The notes below the pieces were generated by a model. That model saw only the letters and a program-made list of their open reading frames with translations, was not told the origin of the DNA and did not search any database. Of a stretch of DNA of 64,000 bases, positions 7,262-16,873 are shown one piece after another (positions within the stretch are counted from its first letter, which is position 1; every line of letters begins with the position of its first letter). This stretch comes from Candidatus Promineofilum glycogenicum (GTDB taxonomy: Bacteria; Chloroflexota; Anaerolineae; Promineifilales; Promineifilaceae): contig JADJHJ010000006.1 in the NCBI GenBank assembly GCA_016707605.1, forward strand, positions 186,001 through 250,000, in the 5' to 3' direction. A program made the position numbers and the translations under genes.

Positions 7262-9802
7262 CTCACTCTTCCGCAGCCACTCATAATGCATCATCCCCCA
7301 CGCATCGACGCGCACGCCGTCGATGGTGGGTAGGGAAATGGCCCGGCGCGGCTCCTGGGTCAGCGGCAGCGTCGGCAGCTCCTCGGCCCATAGCTGCTGA
7401 ATCGCGCCATAGGCTTCCAGCCGCGCCCCATCGTCCAGCTCCGCCCGCGCCGCGGCCACCAGCTCCGTCATCTCCTCGCTCTCGTAGTTGGAGCAGAAGA
7501 CGCGGTTGGTGTTGGTGACGAAGAAGTCGGTCCAACTGGTCGCGTCCAGATAGCTCGTCGGCTGCCCCGGCGACGGCCAGCCCAGCAGGTAGGCCGGGTA
7601 GGCGCACTGCGAGATCTGCAACCGGAACTCGTCCCAGCCCGCGCCGGCCACTTCGACCTGGAAGACGCCCGTCTCCTCCAGTTGGGCCTTGATGGTGTTG
7701 GCGTAGGTCTCCTCGACGGCGCTGTAGCGGCCGTCGTTGACGAACCACAGGATGATGGGCAGCGGCTCCTCGGCCGTGTACCCCTCCTGCCGCAGCAACT
7801 CGCGCGCCCGATCCAGGTCGCGGGCGGGCATCGTCGCCAGATGGCCGGGCACGTCGTCGGGCACGGGGCTGAGCAGCGGCAAGCGCGCCCCGGCGAAGAC
7901 GGCCGCCAGCGCCTCGCGGTCGAGGGCCAGCGCCGCCGCCTGCCGCACCCGCTCGCTGTCCCACGGCGCGGTCGTCTGCTCAAAGATGATGTAGCTCTTG
8001 AACGTCGACGGCCCCACCCAGGCGGTATAGTCGGGGCCGTTGCCGTCGCTGTCCAGCGCCGACAGTTCGATAAAGTCCTGGTAGGGCAGCCCCGTCCAGG
8101 CCAGGTCGACCGAACGGAACTCGACCAGCGAGCGGCGCATGGCCGTGGCGTCGGGGTAGAACTTGACGGTGATGTTCTCGAAGGCCGGGGCCGGTTCGCC
8201 CGGCCAGTCGGGGTTGGCCCGCAGGCGCATGCGGTCGTTGAGCGCCCAGTTGACGATGGTGTACGGCCCGATGCCGCCGCAGGTGCTGCCGGGGTCGCCG
8301 GCGTCGCTGAAGCAGTCGCTGCTGATGGGGAAGAAGGGCGGCGCGGTCAGGATGGCCGGGAAGGCCGCCGTCGGCTCCTTGACGATGATCTTGACCGTCA
8401 TGGGGTCGATCACCTGCACCGCGTCCTCATCGGCGAAGTTGTCGGCGTTGCTGTCCTTCAGATAGGTGTTGACCAGGAAGTTGCCCAGCCCCCCGGCGCG
8501 GTTGAGCGACCACTTCACGTCATCGGCGGTGAACTCGCTGCCATCGGGGAAGCGCAACCCGGAGCGCAGCGGGATGGTGTACTCCAGCTTGTCTTCGGAG
8601 ACGGACGGCAGCGCCGACGCCAGCAGCGGCTCCAACTGGCTGTCGGCGTTGAAGCGGTAGAGGCCGCTCATGGTGTTGTTCTTGATCTCCCAGCCGATGA
8701 AGTCGGCCGTCAGGCTGGCCGGGTCCATGTCGCTGAACTGGCCGACGACGCCGACGAACAACTCCGTCGTCGGCGTGCCCACGCGCGACTCGCCGGGATC
8801 GACCGCCGCCGCGGCGTTGGCTTCGGGGATGAGCCAGGTCAGGGCCAGTTGGTTGAGCGTGCCGTCGGCGCGCAGCGCGTCGAGCGCGCCGTTTAGCGCC
8901 TCGAGTAGTTCGCTATTGTCGGCGGCCACGGCGATGCCGTAGGCGCGCTCATCGAGCCACGCCGCCCGCCCCTCCCCGCCGGCGATGCGCAACTGCTCCG
9001 GGAAGGTGTCGGCGAAGTACTCAGCCGTGTAGCTGTCGAGGATGATGACTTGCACCACCTCGTCAATCAGCGCCTGCACCAGTTGGCTCGGCCGCTCATA
9101 CTGGCTATAGAGGTCGCTCGCGGCGATACCCAGCGCCGCGGCGGCGTCGCTGCCGGGGCTATCGGCCAGCACGCCGACGGCCGTGCCCGGCTGGATGTCG
9201 GCCGCGCCGTTGATGGTAGTTTCGTTCACCAAGGCTAAGATGACCTGCCCCGCCTCCAGATAGGGCTGGGTGAAGGCGATGCCCTCCGGCGGCGTGTCGG
9301 GGATGGTCAGGGCCGACATGACGGCGTCGAAGTCGCGCGCCGAACCGGCGGCAATGCTGTCCAGCACGCCGTCGCTGGGGGTGACGACGAACTCGTACTC
9401 CATCCCGGCGCGGCCGGCGACGGCCTCGATGACGGCGGCGTTGAAACCGACGACGTTGCCGAAGGCGTCGAAGTCGCTGAAGGGCGGCAGCGGCGCGTCG
9501 GTGGCGATGACCAGCAGTTCGCTGTCGGGCGGGATGGGCAGGTCGGCCGTCGGCGCGACGGCCACAGTTGGTTCGGGCAGGGTATCGACCGTCGGCTCCT
9601 CCTCACCCGCGCAGGCGACCAGAAAGAGCAAGAGGAACGCGGAGAAACACAGAGGGAAGACGCGGAGGAATGCGGAGAACTGCCTTCTTCCTCCGCGTCT
9701 CTCCGCGCCACCTCCGCGTTTCTCCGCGTTCCTCTTTTCGGTAGAAACCGAGTTTCTCAGAAGAAACTCGGTTTCGAGACGTAAGCGTGTGGGCAGCATC
9801 AT
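7259..9802 (-). CDS. Lipoprotein with two fused ABC solute-binding domains (family 3 + family 5)
   Basis: 847 residues. After a lipoprotein signal (lipobox LVAC, Cys64) comes a family-3, amino-acid-type binding domain at about 75-320, then a family-5, peptide/nickel-type domain at about 345-847 with the usual GLRFPDGSEFTADDV and IGPYTIVNW segments. Each half looks complete. Fusion of two ligand-binding domains from different families in one exported protein is unusual. No permease or ATPase is adjacent. Start 9802 (or 9799) has GAGG nearby. Residues 9 to about 60, including the signal-peptide core, are encoded by repeat sequence. Confidence 0.85.
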   Translation of the reverse strand: MMLPTRLRLETEFLLRNSVSTEKRNAEKRGGGAERRGGRRQFSAFLRVFPLCFSAFLLLFLVACAGEEEPTVDTLPEPTVAVAPTADLPIPPDSELLVIATDAPLPPFSDFDAFGNVVGFNAAVIEAVAGRAGMEYEFVVTPSDGVLDSIAAGSARDFDAVMSALTIPDTPPEGIAFTQPYLEAGQVILALVNETTINGAADIQPGTAVGVLADSPGSDAAAALGIAASDLYSQYERPSQLVQALIDEVVQVIILDSYTAEYFADTFPEQLRIAGGEGRAAWLDERAYGIAVAADNSELLEALNGALDALRADGTLNQLALTWLIPEANAAAAVDPGESRVGTPTTELFVGVVGQFSDMDPASLTADFIGWEIKNNTMSGLYRFNADSQLEPLLASALPSVSEDKLEYTIPLRSGLRFPDGSEFTADDVKWSLNRAGGLGNFLVNTYLKDSNADNFADEDAVQVIDPMTVKIIVKEPTAAFPAILTAPPFFPISSDCFSDAGDPGSTCGGIGPYTIVNWALNDRMRLRANPDWPGEPAPAFENITVKFYPDATAMRRSLVEFRSVDLAWTGLPYQDFIELSALDSDGNGPDYTAWVGPSTFKSYIIFEQTTAPWDSERVRQAAALALDREALAAVFAGARLPLLSPVPDDVPGHLATMPARDLDRARELLRQEGYTAEEPLPIILWFVNDGRYSAVEETYANTIKAQLEETGVFQVEVAGAGWDEFRLQISQCAYPAYLLGWPSPGQPTSYLDATSWTDFFVTNTNRVFCSNYESEEMTELVAAARAELDDGARLEAYGAIQQLWAEELPTLPLTQEPRRAISLPTIDGVRVDAWGMMHYEWLRKSE
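9631..9735. repeat. Hairpin of CGCGGAG/CTCCGCG words inside the 5' end of a CDS
   Basis: The left arm with repeated CGCGGAG (9631-9677) is complementary to the right arm of CTCCGCG words (9691-9735). Both are translated on the minus strand as Arg/Gly-rich and Phe/Ser/Leu-rich stretches of the signal region of the dual-domain lipoprotein. Confidence 0.8.
9745..9774. repeat. Small hairpin AAACCGAGTTTCT
   Basis: AAACCGAGTTTCT pairs with AGAAACTCGGTTT across a short CAGA-type loop. It is translated as part of the extreme N-terminus of the dual-domain lipoprotein. Confidence 0.7.
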
Positions 9803-9895
9803 GGGGAAACCTCATTGGGCGACCAAGCGACGGCCGCGAGCCAAGTATAGCCGTCCCCGCCGGGGGCCAGAAGGGGAAACCGCAGATTTCTCAGA

Positions 9896-11161
9896 TTACA
9901 CAGATTCAGAGAGGGCATGGAAGATCGTGACGGCCCGGCCGACGCCGTCTTCGGCGCGGATGGTCGCGCCGAGTTCGGCGGCGCGCCGCCGCAGCGCCTC
10001 GTCCGCCACAGACTGTTGTATCGCCGTGGCCAGCCGCTCGGCGGTCAATTTCGGGCGCGGGATAGGTTCTGTCCCAACACCCAGCGCCCTCACCCGCTCG
10101 GCCCAGAACCCCTGATCGCCGAAGAACGGGATGAGGATGGAGGGCACGCCGGCCCGCAGACCGGCGGCGGTCGTGCCCGCGCCGCCGTGGTGGACGACGG
10201 CCGCCACCCGCGGGAAGAGCCAGGCGTGGGGAACACTGTCGACCATCATCACCGATGGCGGCAGCCGGTCGGCCCGCAACCCGGCCCAGCCCGACAGCAT
10301 GACGGCGCGCTGCCCCGTCGCGGCCAACGCGCTCAGGACAAGGTCGGCTGTCGCCTCCGGTTCGCGGCTGGCCATGCTGCCGAAGCCGACGTAGACCGGC
10401 GGCGGGCCGTCGTCCAGGAAGGCGGCCAGCGCCGGCGGCGGCGTCCAGCCGGCGGCCGAATCGAGAAACCAGTAGCCGGTGACGTGGGTGTTCGCGTCCC
10501 AATCGGCCGGCCGCGGCACGACAGCCGAACTGAAGCCATACAGCACCGGCAACCGTCGCAACCGCTCGCTGCCAAACGGGCCGACCAGCGGCGCAGGGGC
10601 AGATCGAACACCTGTCGCCGCGCCACGTTGTCGGCCGCGCGCGAACCCTGCCACATCACCTGCCGCACCAGCCGGTGCGACAGGCGGTTGAAGCCGCCGC
10701 CCAACCGCGGCAGCGCCACCGGCAGCAGCACGCCGGGGAACTCGCTCGTCGGCGTAAAGGGCACCAGGTAAGCCTGCATGAACGGCACATCCAGCTTCTC
10801 GGCCAGGGCCAGGCCGATGAACAAGCCGCCGACCCCGGCCACGATCAGTTCGACCCCCCGGCACGCCCAGGCCGTCCTCGGCCCAATGGTGCATCACCTG
10901 CCTGGCCTCCTGGGCCGTGCGCCGTGTAATGGCCAGGAAGTTGCCCTTGGCCAGCAGCGCGCGCATCTCCTCGCTCTCGGCCACGGCCTGCACGTCGCCG
11001 CGGACGGTGCGAGCCTCCAGCCCATGTGCGGCGGCCAGGGGCGCGAAGTTCTCGTGGGTGACCAACCGCACGGCGTGGCCGGCGGCTTTCAGGCCCACGC
11101 CCAGAGCGACGTAGGGCTGCACGTCCCCCCGGCTGCCCAGGGCGATGATGGCGATGCGCAT
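9896..11161 (-). CDS. UDP-glycosyltransferase-like (GT1) with two frameshifts
   Basis: The N-terminus GSRGDVQPYVALGVGLK and C-terminal HHGGAGTTAAGLRAGVP are hallmarks of GT1 enzymes that glycosylate lipids or small acceptors. The open frame (421 residues) runs through, but the middle third is nonsense. The proper middle is found in another frame (GGLFIGLALAEKLDVPFMQA). Two compensating single-base shifts are inferred, one in a C6/G6 run near 10856 and one near 10590. They may be sequencing errors or real. The last residues and stop TAA fall in an AATCTGTG-type repeat. It lies 17 nt after the FAD oxidase gene. Confidence 0.75.
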   Translation of the reverse strand: MRIAIIALGSRGDVQPYVALGVGLKAAGHAVRLVTHENFAPLAAAHGLEARTVRGDVQAVAESEEMRALLAKGNFLAITRRTAQEARQVMHHWAEDGLGVPGGRTDRGRGRRLVHRPGPGREAGCAVHAGLPGALYADERVPRRAAAGGAAAVGRRLQPPVAPAGAAGDVAGFARGRQRGAATGVRSAPAPLVGPFGSERLRRLPVLYGFSSAVVPRPADWDANTHVTGYWFLDSAAGWTPPPALAAFLDDGPPPVYVGFGSMASREPEATADLVLSALAATGQRAVMLSGWAGLRADRLPPSVMMVDSVPHAWLFPRVAAVVHHGGAGTTAAGLRAGVPSILIPFFGDQGFWAERVRALGVGTEPIPRPKLTAERLATAIQQSVADEALRRRAAELGATIRAEDGVGRAVTIFHALSESV

Positions 11162-11178
11162 AGGTTGTGACTCCCCGG

Positions 11179-12339
11179 CTAGATGACGTTGTACTCAGTG
11201 ACCAACCGCCTCGCGGCGAAGCGCTCGTAGCCCAGCTGGTCGATGTCGAGCGTGTGCGCCCGCCCGTCGAGCACGATCTCGCTGACCAGCAGCCCGGCGA
11301 TTGGCCCGTGCATGAAGCCGTGGCCGGAGAAGCCGCTGACGACGACCAAGCCGTCCGGCTCCGGCACGCGGCCGATGATCGGGGGGGCGTCGGGCGTCAC
11401 CTCATACAGCCCGGCCCAATGCGCCCGCCGGCCGGCCCGCGCCAGCAGCGGCAGCCGGGCCACGGCCGCCTCCAGGTGAGTCAGTTCCCAATCGTCATCG
11501 ACGCTCTCATCGAAGCCCACAGCCTGGCCGGGGTTGGACATGCCGGTCAGGACGCCGTCCCCCTCGCGGTGGAAGTAGAGGCTGCGGGCGAAGTCGATAA
11601 CGAACGGGAAGTCGGCCGCCAACTCCGGCAGCGCCGTCGTGGTCAACATCTGCCGCCGCACGGCGACGATGGGCAAGTCCACGCCGGCCATCTGTCCCAC
11701 CACGCCCGCCCACGGCCCGGCGGCATTGACGACCATCTCCGTGGCCACGCGGCCCAGCGGCGTCTGCACGGCGACGACGCGCCCGGCTTCGATCTCGATG
11801 CCCGTCACCGGCGCGTCGGTGTAGGCCCGCACGCCCAGCCGGCGGCCGGCGCTGATGTAGCCGGCGACGACGCCGTTGGGGTCGGCCAACCCGTCGCCGG
11901 CGTGGTAGGTGGCGGCCAGCACGTCGCCGGCGGCCAGTTGGGGTACGCGCCGCCGCACCTCGTCGCCACTCAGCCACTCCGTGGGCACGCCCAGACTGTG
12001 TTGCAGGGCCACGTTGCGCCGGAACTCGGCCACGTTGCCCTCGGTCGTGGCCAGCAGCAGGTAGCCGGGGTAGCGCAGGTCGATGGCCTGCCCCGTCTCG
12101 GCCTCGAACCGGGCCAGCATGGGCAGGCTCAGTTGCGACAGGCGGACGTTGATGGCCGTGCTGAACTGGTAGCGGATGCCACCGGCGCACTTGCCCGTCG
12201 CCCCCTGGCCAAAGAAGCGTTGGCTCTCCAGCAGCAGCACGTCGCGCACGCCGCGCAACGCCAGATGATAGGCCGCGCTGGCCCCCATGACCCCGCCGCC
12301 GATGACGACGACCGCCGCGCTGGACGGCAACTCGCTCAT
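11179..12339 (-). CDS. FAD-dependent amino-acid oxidase/dehydrogenase (DAO family)
   Basis: 386 residues. The N-terminal dinucleotide fold carries VIGGGVMGASAAYHLA at about 11-26. A segment near residue 45-55 (GQGATGKCAGGIRYQ) resembles the FAD contact of sarcosine and glycine oxidase-like proteins. The C-terminal GFSGHGFMHGP is typical of the family. It likely oxidises a secondary or D-amino acid, but the substrate cannot be read from sequence. Its start overlaps the stop of the upstream ornithine-cyclodeaminase-family gene by four bases (ATGA), so the two are translated together downstream of the liv transporter. Confidence 0.87.
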   Translation of the reverse strand: MSELPSSAAVVVIGGGVMGASAAYHLALRGVRDVLLLESQRFFGQGATGKCAGGIRYQFSTAINVRLSQLSLPMLARFEAETGQAIDLRYPGYLLLATTEGNVAEFRRNVALQHSLGVPTEWLSGDEVRRRVPQLAAGDVLAATYHAGDGLADPNGVVAGYISAGRRLGVRAYTDAPVTGIEIEAGRVVAVQTPLGRVATEMVVNAAGPWAGVVGQMAGVDLPIVAVRRQMLTTTALPELAADFPFVIDFARSLYFHREGDGVLTGMSNPGQAVGFDESVDDDWELTHLEAAVARLPLLARAGRRAHWAGLYEVTPDAPPIIGRVPEPDGLVVVSGFSGHGFMHGPIAGLLVSEIVLDGRAHTLDIDQLGYERFAARRLVTEYNVI

Positions 12340-13319
12340 AGACTCACCACCCTTCCCAGGCCCAGGGCCGCGCCGTGGCGCACGACCAGCCCGGCGGCCA
12401 TTGCGTCCTGCACGGCCACGCCAACCGACTTGAAGAAAGTGACCTGCTCGGCGCTCGTCCGGCCCGGCTTCGTTCCGGCCAGCACCTCGCCCAACTCCGT
12501 GCTGATGTGGTCAAGGTCGATTTCGCCCGCCCGCAGGGGGATGATCAGGTCACCGGCCTCGGCCAGCGCCGCCGCCCGCGAATCGACGACGACCCGCGCC
12601 CGCCGCACTGTGGCCGCGTCGATCTCCTGCATCTCCGGGGTGAAGGAGCCGATGCCGTTGACGTGTGTGCCGGGGCGCAGGTCGCGGCCGTCGAAGACCG
12701 GCGTGCGTGACGTGGTGGCGGTGCAGACGATGTCGGCTTCGGCCAGAGCGGCGCGGGGGCTGGGGGCGAGCACAATATCGGCGGGAATGGGGCCGGCGCC
12801 GGCCATCTCGGCCGCGAACTGCTCGGCCCCGCTCAGGCTGTAGAGCATGACGCGCTCGATCGGCCGCACCGTGCAGACCGCCTCCAGTTGCCGCCGCGCC
12901 TGGACGCCGCTGCCGAACAGGGCCACGACGCGCGCCTCCGGCCGGGCCAGGGCGTCGGTGGCCGCGCCGCTGGCCGCGCCGGTACGGATGGCTGTCAGGC
13001 TGCTGCCCTCGATCAGGGCCAGCGGCGCGCCGGTGGTCGCGTCCAGCACCAGCACCAGGGCGTGAATGAGCGGCAGATCGCGCGGGGGGTTGCTGTTGAA
13101 CACGGAGACGAGCTTCAGCCCCAGCGCGCCACCCTCATCGGGGGCGAAGAAGGGCATGACCAGGGTGCTGTCGTCCGCGCCAACGCTCAGGTGCGTCCGC
13201 AGCGGCGCTTGCGCTCGCCCGGCGGAGAGCTGGACATAGCCGGCCTTGACGGCGGCGATGGCTTCGGCCATCGGCAACGCCCGGCGCACGTCGTCGGCGG
13301 AGAAGAGGCGGAGTTGCAT
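12336..13319 (-). CDS. Ornithine cyclodeaminase / mu-crystallin family enzyme
   Basis: 327 residues, with the N-terminal substrate domain and a Rossmann NAD(P) site GSGVQA near residue 134. The substrate residues of the family, Arg in RTGAASGAAT and Lys in GLKLVSVF, are present. The family includes ornithine cyclodeaminase, alanine dehydrogenase and ketimine (pyrroline-2-carboxylate) reductases. Pairing with a DAO-type oxidase and an amino-acid importer fits imino-acid or N-substituted amino-acid breakdown, but this is inference. Confidence 0.85.
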   Translation of the reverse strand: MQLRLFSADDVRRALPMAEAIAAVKAGYVQLSAGRAQAPLRTHLSVGADDSTLVMPFFAPDEGGALGLKLVSVFNSNPPRDLPLIHALVLVLDATTGAPLALIEGSSLTAIRTGAASGAATDALARPEARVVALFGSGVQARRQLEAVCTVRPIERVMLYSLSGAEQFAAEMAGAGPIPADIVLAPSPRAALAEADIVCTATTSRTPVFDGRDLRPGTHVNGIGSFTPEMQEIDAATVRRARVVVDSRAAALAEAGDLIIPLRAGEIDLDHISTELGEVLAGTKPGRTSAEQVTFFKSVGVAVQDAMAAGLVVRHGAALGLGRVVSL

Positions 13320-13323
13320 GAAG

Positions 13324-13519
13324 GCCCTCTCCCTAACCCTCTCCCAGGGGGAGAGGGAACCAGACCCCCTCGCCCTTTGGGAGAGGGTTGGGGAGAGGGG
13401 CTTGTGCCGTCGCCAGAAAGACCCTCTCCCTAACCCTCCCCCAAGGGGGGGGAGGGGGTTGGGGAGGGTTGGGGCGCAAGAAAGAGCCCCCTCCTAACCC
13501 TCCCCCAAGGGGGGAGGGA
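13324..13519. repeat. GC-rich composite hairpin of CCCTCTCCC/GGGAGAGGG words
   Basis: CCCTCTCCCTAACCCTCTCCC words pair with GGGAGAGGGTTGGGGAGAGGG words. A second copy follows in which CCCTAACCCTCCCCC pairs with GGGGGAGGGTTGGGG. It fills the 209-nt gap between livF and the ornithine-cyclodeaminase-family gene. The same family occurs at 48297-48338 and 54365-54441. Confidence 0.8.
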
Positions 13520-13528
13520 ACCAGAACG

Positions 13529-14241
13529 CTACTCGATACCCAGGTAAACCTTCTGCACCATCGCATTGCGCTGCAACGCCCGGGCGCTGTCGCTCAGCAC
13601 GATCTCGCCCGTCTGCAAGACGTAGCCGCGGCTGGCGATCTGCAGGGCCATCAGCGCGTTCTGCTCCACCAGCAGAATGGTCGTCCCCTGGCGGTTGATC
13701 TCCTCGACGGTGCTGAAGATGGCCTCGACCAGCACCGGGGCCAGCCCCATCGACGGCTCATCGAGCAGCAGCAGGCTCGGCCGCGACATCATCGCCCGGC
13801 CCATGGCCAACATCTGCTGCTCGCCGCCCGACAGCGTGCCCGACACCTGCCCCCGCCGCTCCTTCAGCCGCGGGAAGAGGGCGTAGATATGCTCGATGTC
13901 TTCTAGAATGCCCGCCTTGTCGTTGCGGTGATAGGCGCCCATCTCCAGGTTCTCCAGCACGGTCATGCGCGAAAAGACGCCGCGCCCTTCGGGAACCATG
14001 GCCACGCCTTTGGCCGCCAACTGGCTGGCCTTGTAGTTGCTGAGGTTTTCGCCGTTTAGCATGGCCGCGCCGCTAGTCGGCCGCATCAGGGCGCAGATAG
14101 TGCGCAGCGTCGTCGTCTTGCCCGCGCCGTTGCCGCCAATCAGGGTGACGATCTCGCCCTTCGCGACGTTGAGCGAGATGCCCTTCAGGGCGTGGATCTT
14201 GCCGTAGTAGGCGTGTACGTCGTTGAGTTCGAGCATGGTCG

Positions 14242-14245
<4 letters not shown>
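13529..14245 (-). CDS. livF: Branched-chain-type amino-acid ABC transporter ATPase LivF
   Basis: 238 residues, normal for LivF. Walker A GGNGAGKT at 37-44, signature LSGGEQQML and Walker B LLLLDEPSMGLAP are all present, so this is an active cytoplasmic ATPase paired with LivG. Its start overlaps the LivG stop by four bases. It is the last transporter gene before a 209-nt repeat-filled gap and the amino-acid oxidase genes. Confidence 0.93.
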
Positions 14246-15054
<809 letters not shown>

Positions 15055-15072
15055 GACGTGCCCTCCTTGACC

Positions 15073-16782
15073 CTATACGAGCGGCTGGACTTCTTCGTGC
15101 AGCGGCCCTTCGGCCGCGGCCACGCTCGGCTCATCCGTCTCGGCGGCGTGCAGTTCGCGCCGCCGCACGGCGCTGGGCCACAGCCCTTCCGGCCGCACCA
15201 GCATCATGACGATCAGCAGGATGCCGTAGATGAGCAGCCGGAACTCGACGAACTCGCGCAACAACTCCGGCAGGCCGACCAGCACGAACGCGCCCAGAAC
15301 GACGCCCGGCAGGCTGCCCACGCCGCCGACGATGATGATCGCCAGCACGTTGATGGAGATGAGCAGCTCGAAGCTGTTGGGGAAGACGGAGCCGACGCGC
15401 GAGCCGAAGATGGCCCCCGCCAGCCCGGCGAAGCCCGCGCCGATGGCAAAGGCCAGCAGCTTTGTGCCCACCAGGTTGATGCCCACCGCCTCGGCCACGT
15501 CCTCGTCCTCGCGCACGGCCATCCACTGCCGCCCGGCGCGGCCGTCGCGCAGCCGCCAGGCGATGAACAGGGCCAGCATACAGCCGGCCAGGATGAGGTA
15601 GTAGTAGTGCTCCGGCGTGACGAAGGTGAAGGAGCCGAAGTTGGGCCGGCCCACGTCCAGAATGCCCTGCGCGCCGCCGATGACCGGCTTCAGCAGGTCG
15701 GAGCGCACCAGCACGCGGATGATCTCGCCGAAGCCCAGGGTGACGATGGCCAGGTAGTCGCCGCGCAAGCGCAGCACGGGAATGCCCAGGACGATGCCGA
15801 ACAGCACGGCGGCGATGACGCCGATGGGCATGGCGATCCAGAAGTTGACGCCCAATCCCAGGTCGCCGGTCGAGGTCAGCAGGGCCGTGACGTAAGCGCC
15901 GACGGCGAAGAAAGCCACGTAGCCCAGGTCGAGCAGCCCGGCGAAGCCGACGACGATGTTGAGGCCCAGGGCCATCAGGACGAACGTGCCCACCTGGGCC
16001 ACGACGTTGGTCAGGAAGATGCCCAGAATGCGCGGCAGGACCAGCAACAGCGCCAGCGACACGACCATGACGATGAGTGAATTGCGCCGCCGCGCCTCCG
16101 GGGTGATGGTCGCCTGCTGTTGTTGCCGGCGCGCCCGGCCACTGAACTCCCACCACAGGGCGACGGCCAGGGCCAGGGCGAAGATAACCACCGCCGCAAC
16201 CACGGTGATCCCCTTGCTGGGGAAAACCAGCCGGACGAGGTCGCGCGATAAAAACTGGTTGGCGATGTTCAGCGGCACGTCAGAGAAGAGGCTGAAGACC
16301 AGCGTGAACATCGTGGCGTTGATGAACGGCCGGCGGACGCGCTGCGGGATCAGATGGATGGCCGCGCCCAGCAGCCCCAGCCCGGCCATGACGCCCAGCA
16401 GGAGCAGGCTGCCGCTCACGGACTCGCGGCCGAAGGTCAGAATCTCGATGAGTTGCGGCGAGACGTTGACGAAGTAGTCGCGGATGGTCGTCCAGAAGCC
16501 GGCCAGAGCGACCAGCAGGACGACGGGCACGGCGGCCAGCGCCCCGGCCAGCAGACCGGCCAGTAGCGTCGGCACCGGCGCGCGGCGCTCGTCCTTGCCG
16601 GCGACGCTGAAACCACCATAGAAGGCCGGGGCGAAGAGGAGCAGTTGGCCCAGCGTCAGCAAGCCGGCGATCATGTCGCGTTCGTCGAACGTCTGCACCA
16701 TGCCGATGATGCTGGCGATCAGCACGACCACGCCCATGATCAACCCCACCTGGATGACGCGCCGCCAGTTGATTGTGTTCAT
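15073..16782 (-). CDS. livM: Branched-chain-type amino-acid ABC permease LivM with extra N-terminal membrane region
   Basis: 569 residues. The C-terminal 320 form a normal LivM permease (GLNIVVGFAGLLDLGYVAFF and GVNFWIAMPIG segments, then RPEGLWPS). About 250 residues of additional TM helices precede it, longer than most LivM proteins. Start ATG 16782 is chosen because GGAGG lies 5 nt upstream. An open frame continues upstream to 16905, but that part is repeat sequence. It works with LivH as the membrane channel. Confidence 0.9.
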   Translation of the reverse strand: MNTINWRRVIQVGLIMGVVVLIASIIGMVQTFDERDMIAGLLTLGQLLLFAPAFYGGFSVAGKDERRAPVPTLLAGLLAGALAAVPVVLLVALAGFWTTIRDYFVNVSPQLIEILTFGRESVSGSLLLLGVMAGLGLLGAAIHLIPQRVRRPFINATMFTLVFSLFSDVPLNIANQFLSRDLVRLVFPSKGITVVAAVVIFALALAVALWWEFSGRARRQQQQATITPEARRRNSLIVMVVSLALLLVLPRILGIFLTNVVAQVGTFVLMALGLNIVVGFAGLLDLGYVAFFAVGAYVTALLTSTGDLGLGVNFWIAMPIGVIAAVLFGIVLGIPVLRLRGDYLAIVTLGFGEIIRVLVRSDLLKPVIGGAQGILDVGRPNFGSFTFVTPEHYYYLILAGCMLALFIAWRLRDGRAGRQWMAVREDEDVAEAVGINLVGTKLLAFAIGAGFAGLAGAIFGSRVGSVFPNSFELLISINVLAIIIVGGVGSLPGVVLGAFVLVGLPELLREFVEFRLLIYGILLIVMMLVRPEGLWPSAVRRRELHAAETDEPSVAAAEGPLHEEVQPLV

Positions 16783-16796
16783 GATGCCTCCGAAGA

Positions 16797-16871
16797 AGGG
16801 GCCAGGTTCCAGGGCCAGGGGCCAGGGAAGAGCGCTCTTCCCTGGCCCCTGGCCCCTGGAACCTGGCCCCT
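16797..16871. repeat. Near-perfect 37/38-nt hairpin of GGGGCCAGG words
   Basis: The left arm 16797-16833 and right arm 16834-16871 differ by one base. The centre is AGAGCGCTCT. It lies between livH and livM within the operon, so it may reduce but not stop transcription, or protect mRNA ends. Confidence 0.85.
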
Positions 16872-16873
16872 GT

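Noticed and set aside
13333..13566. Open frame rich in Pro, Gly and Arg between livF and the ornithine-cyclodeaminase-family gene
   Set aside because: It is a translation of the CCCTCTCCC repeat and has no ribosome site or family resemblance.
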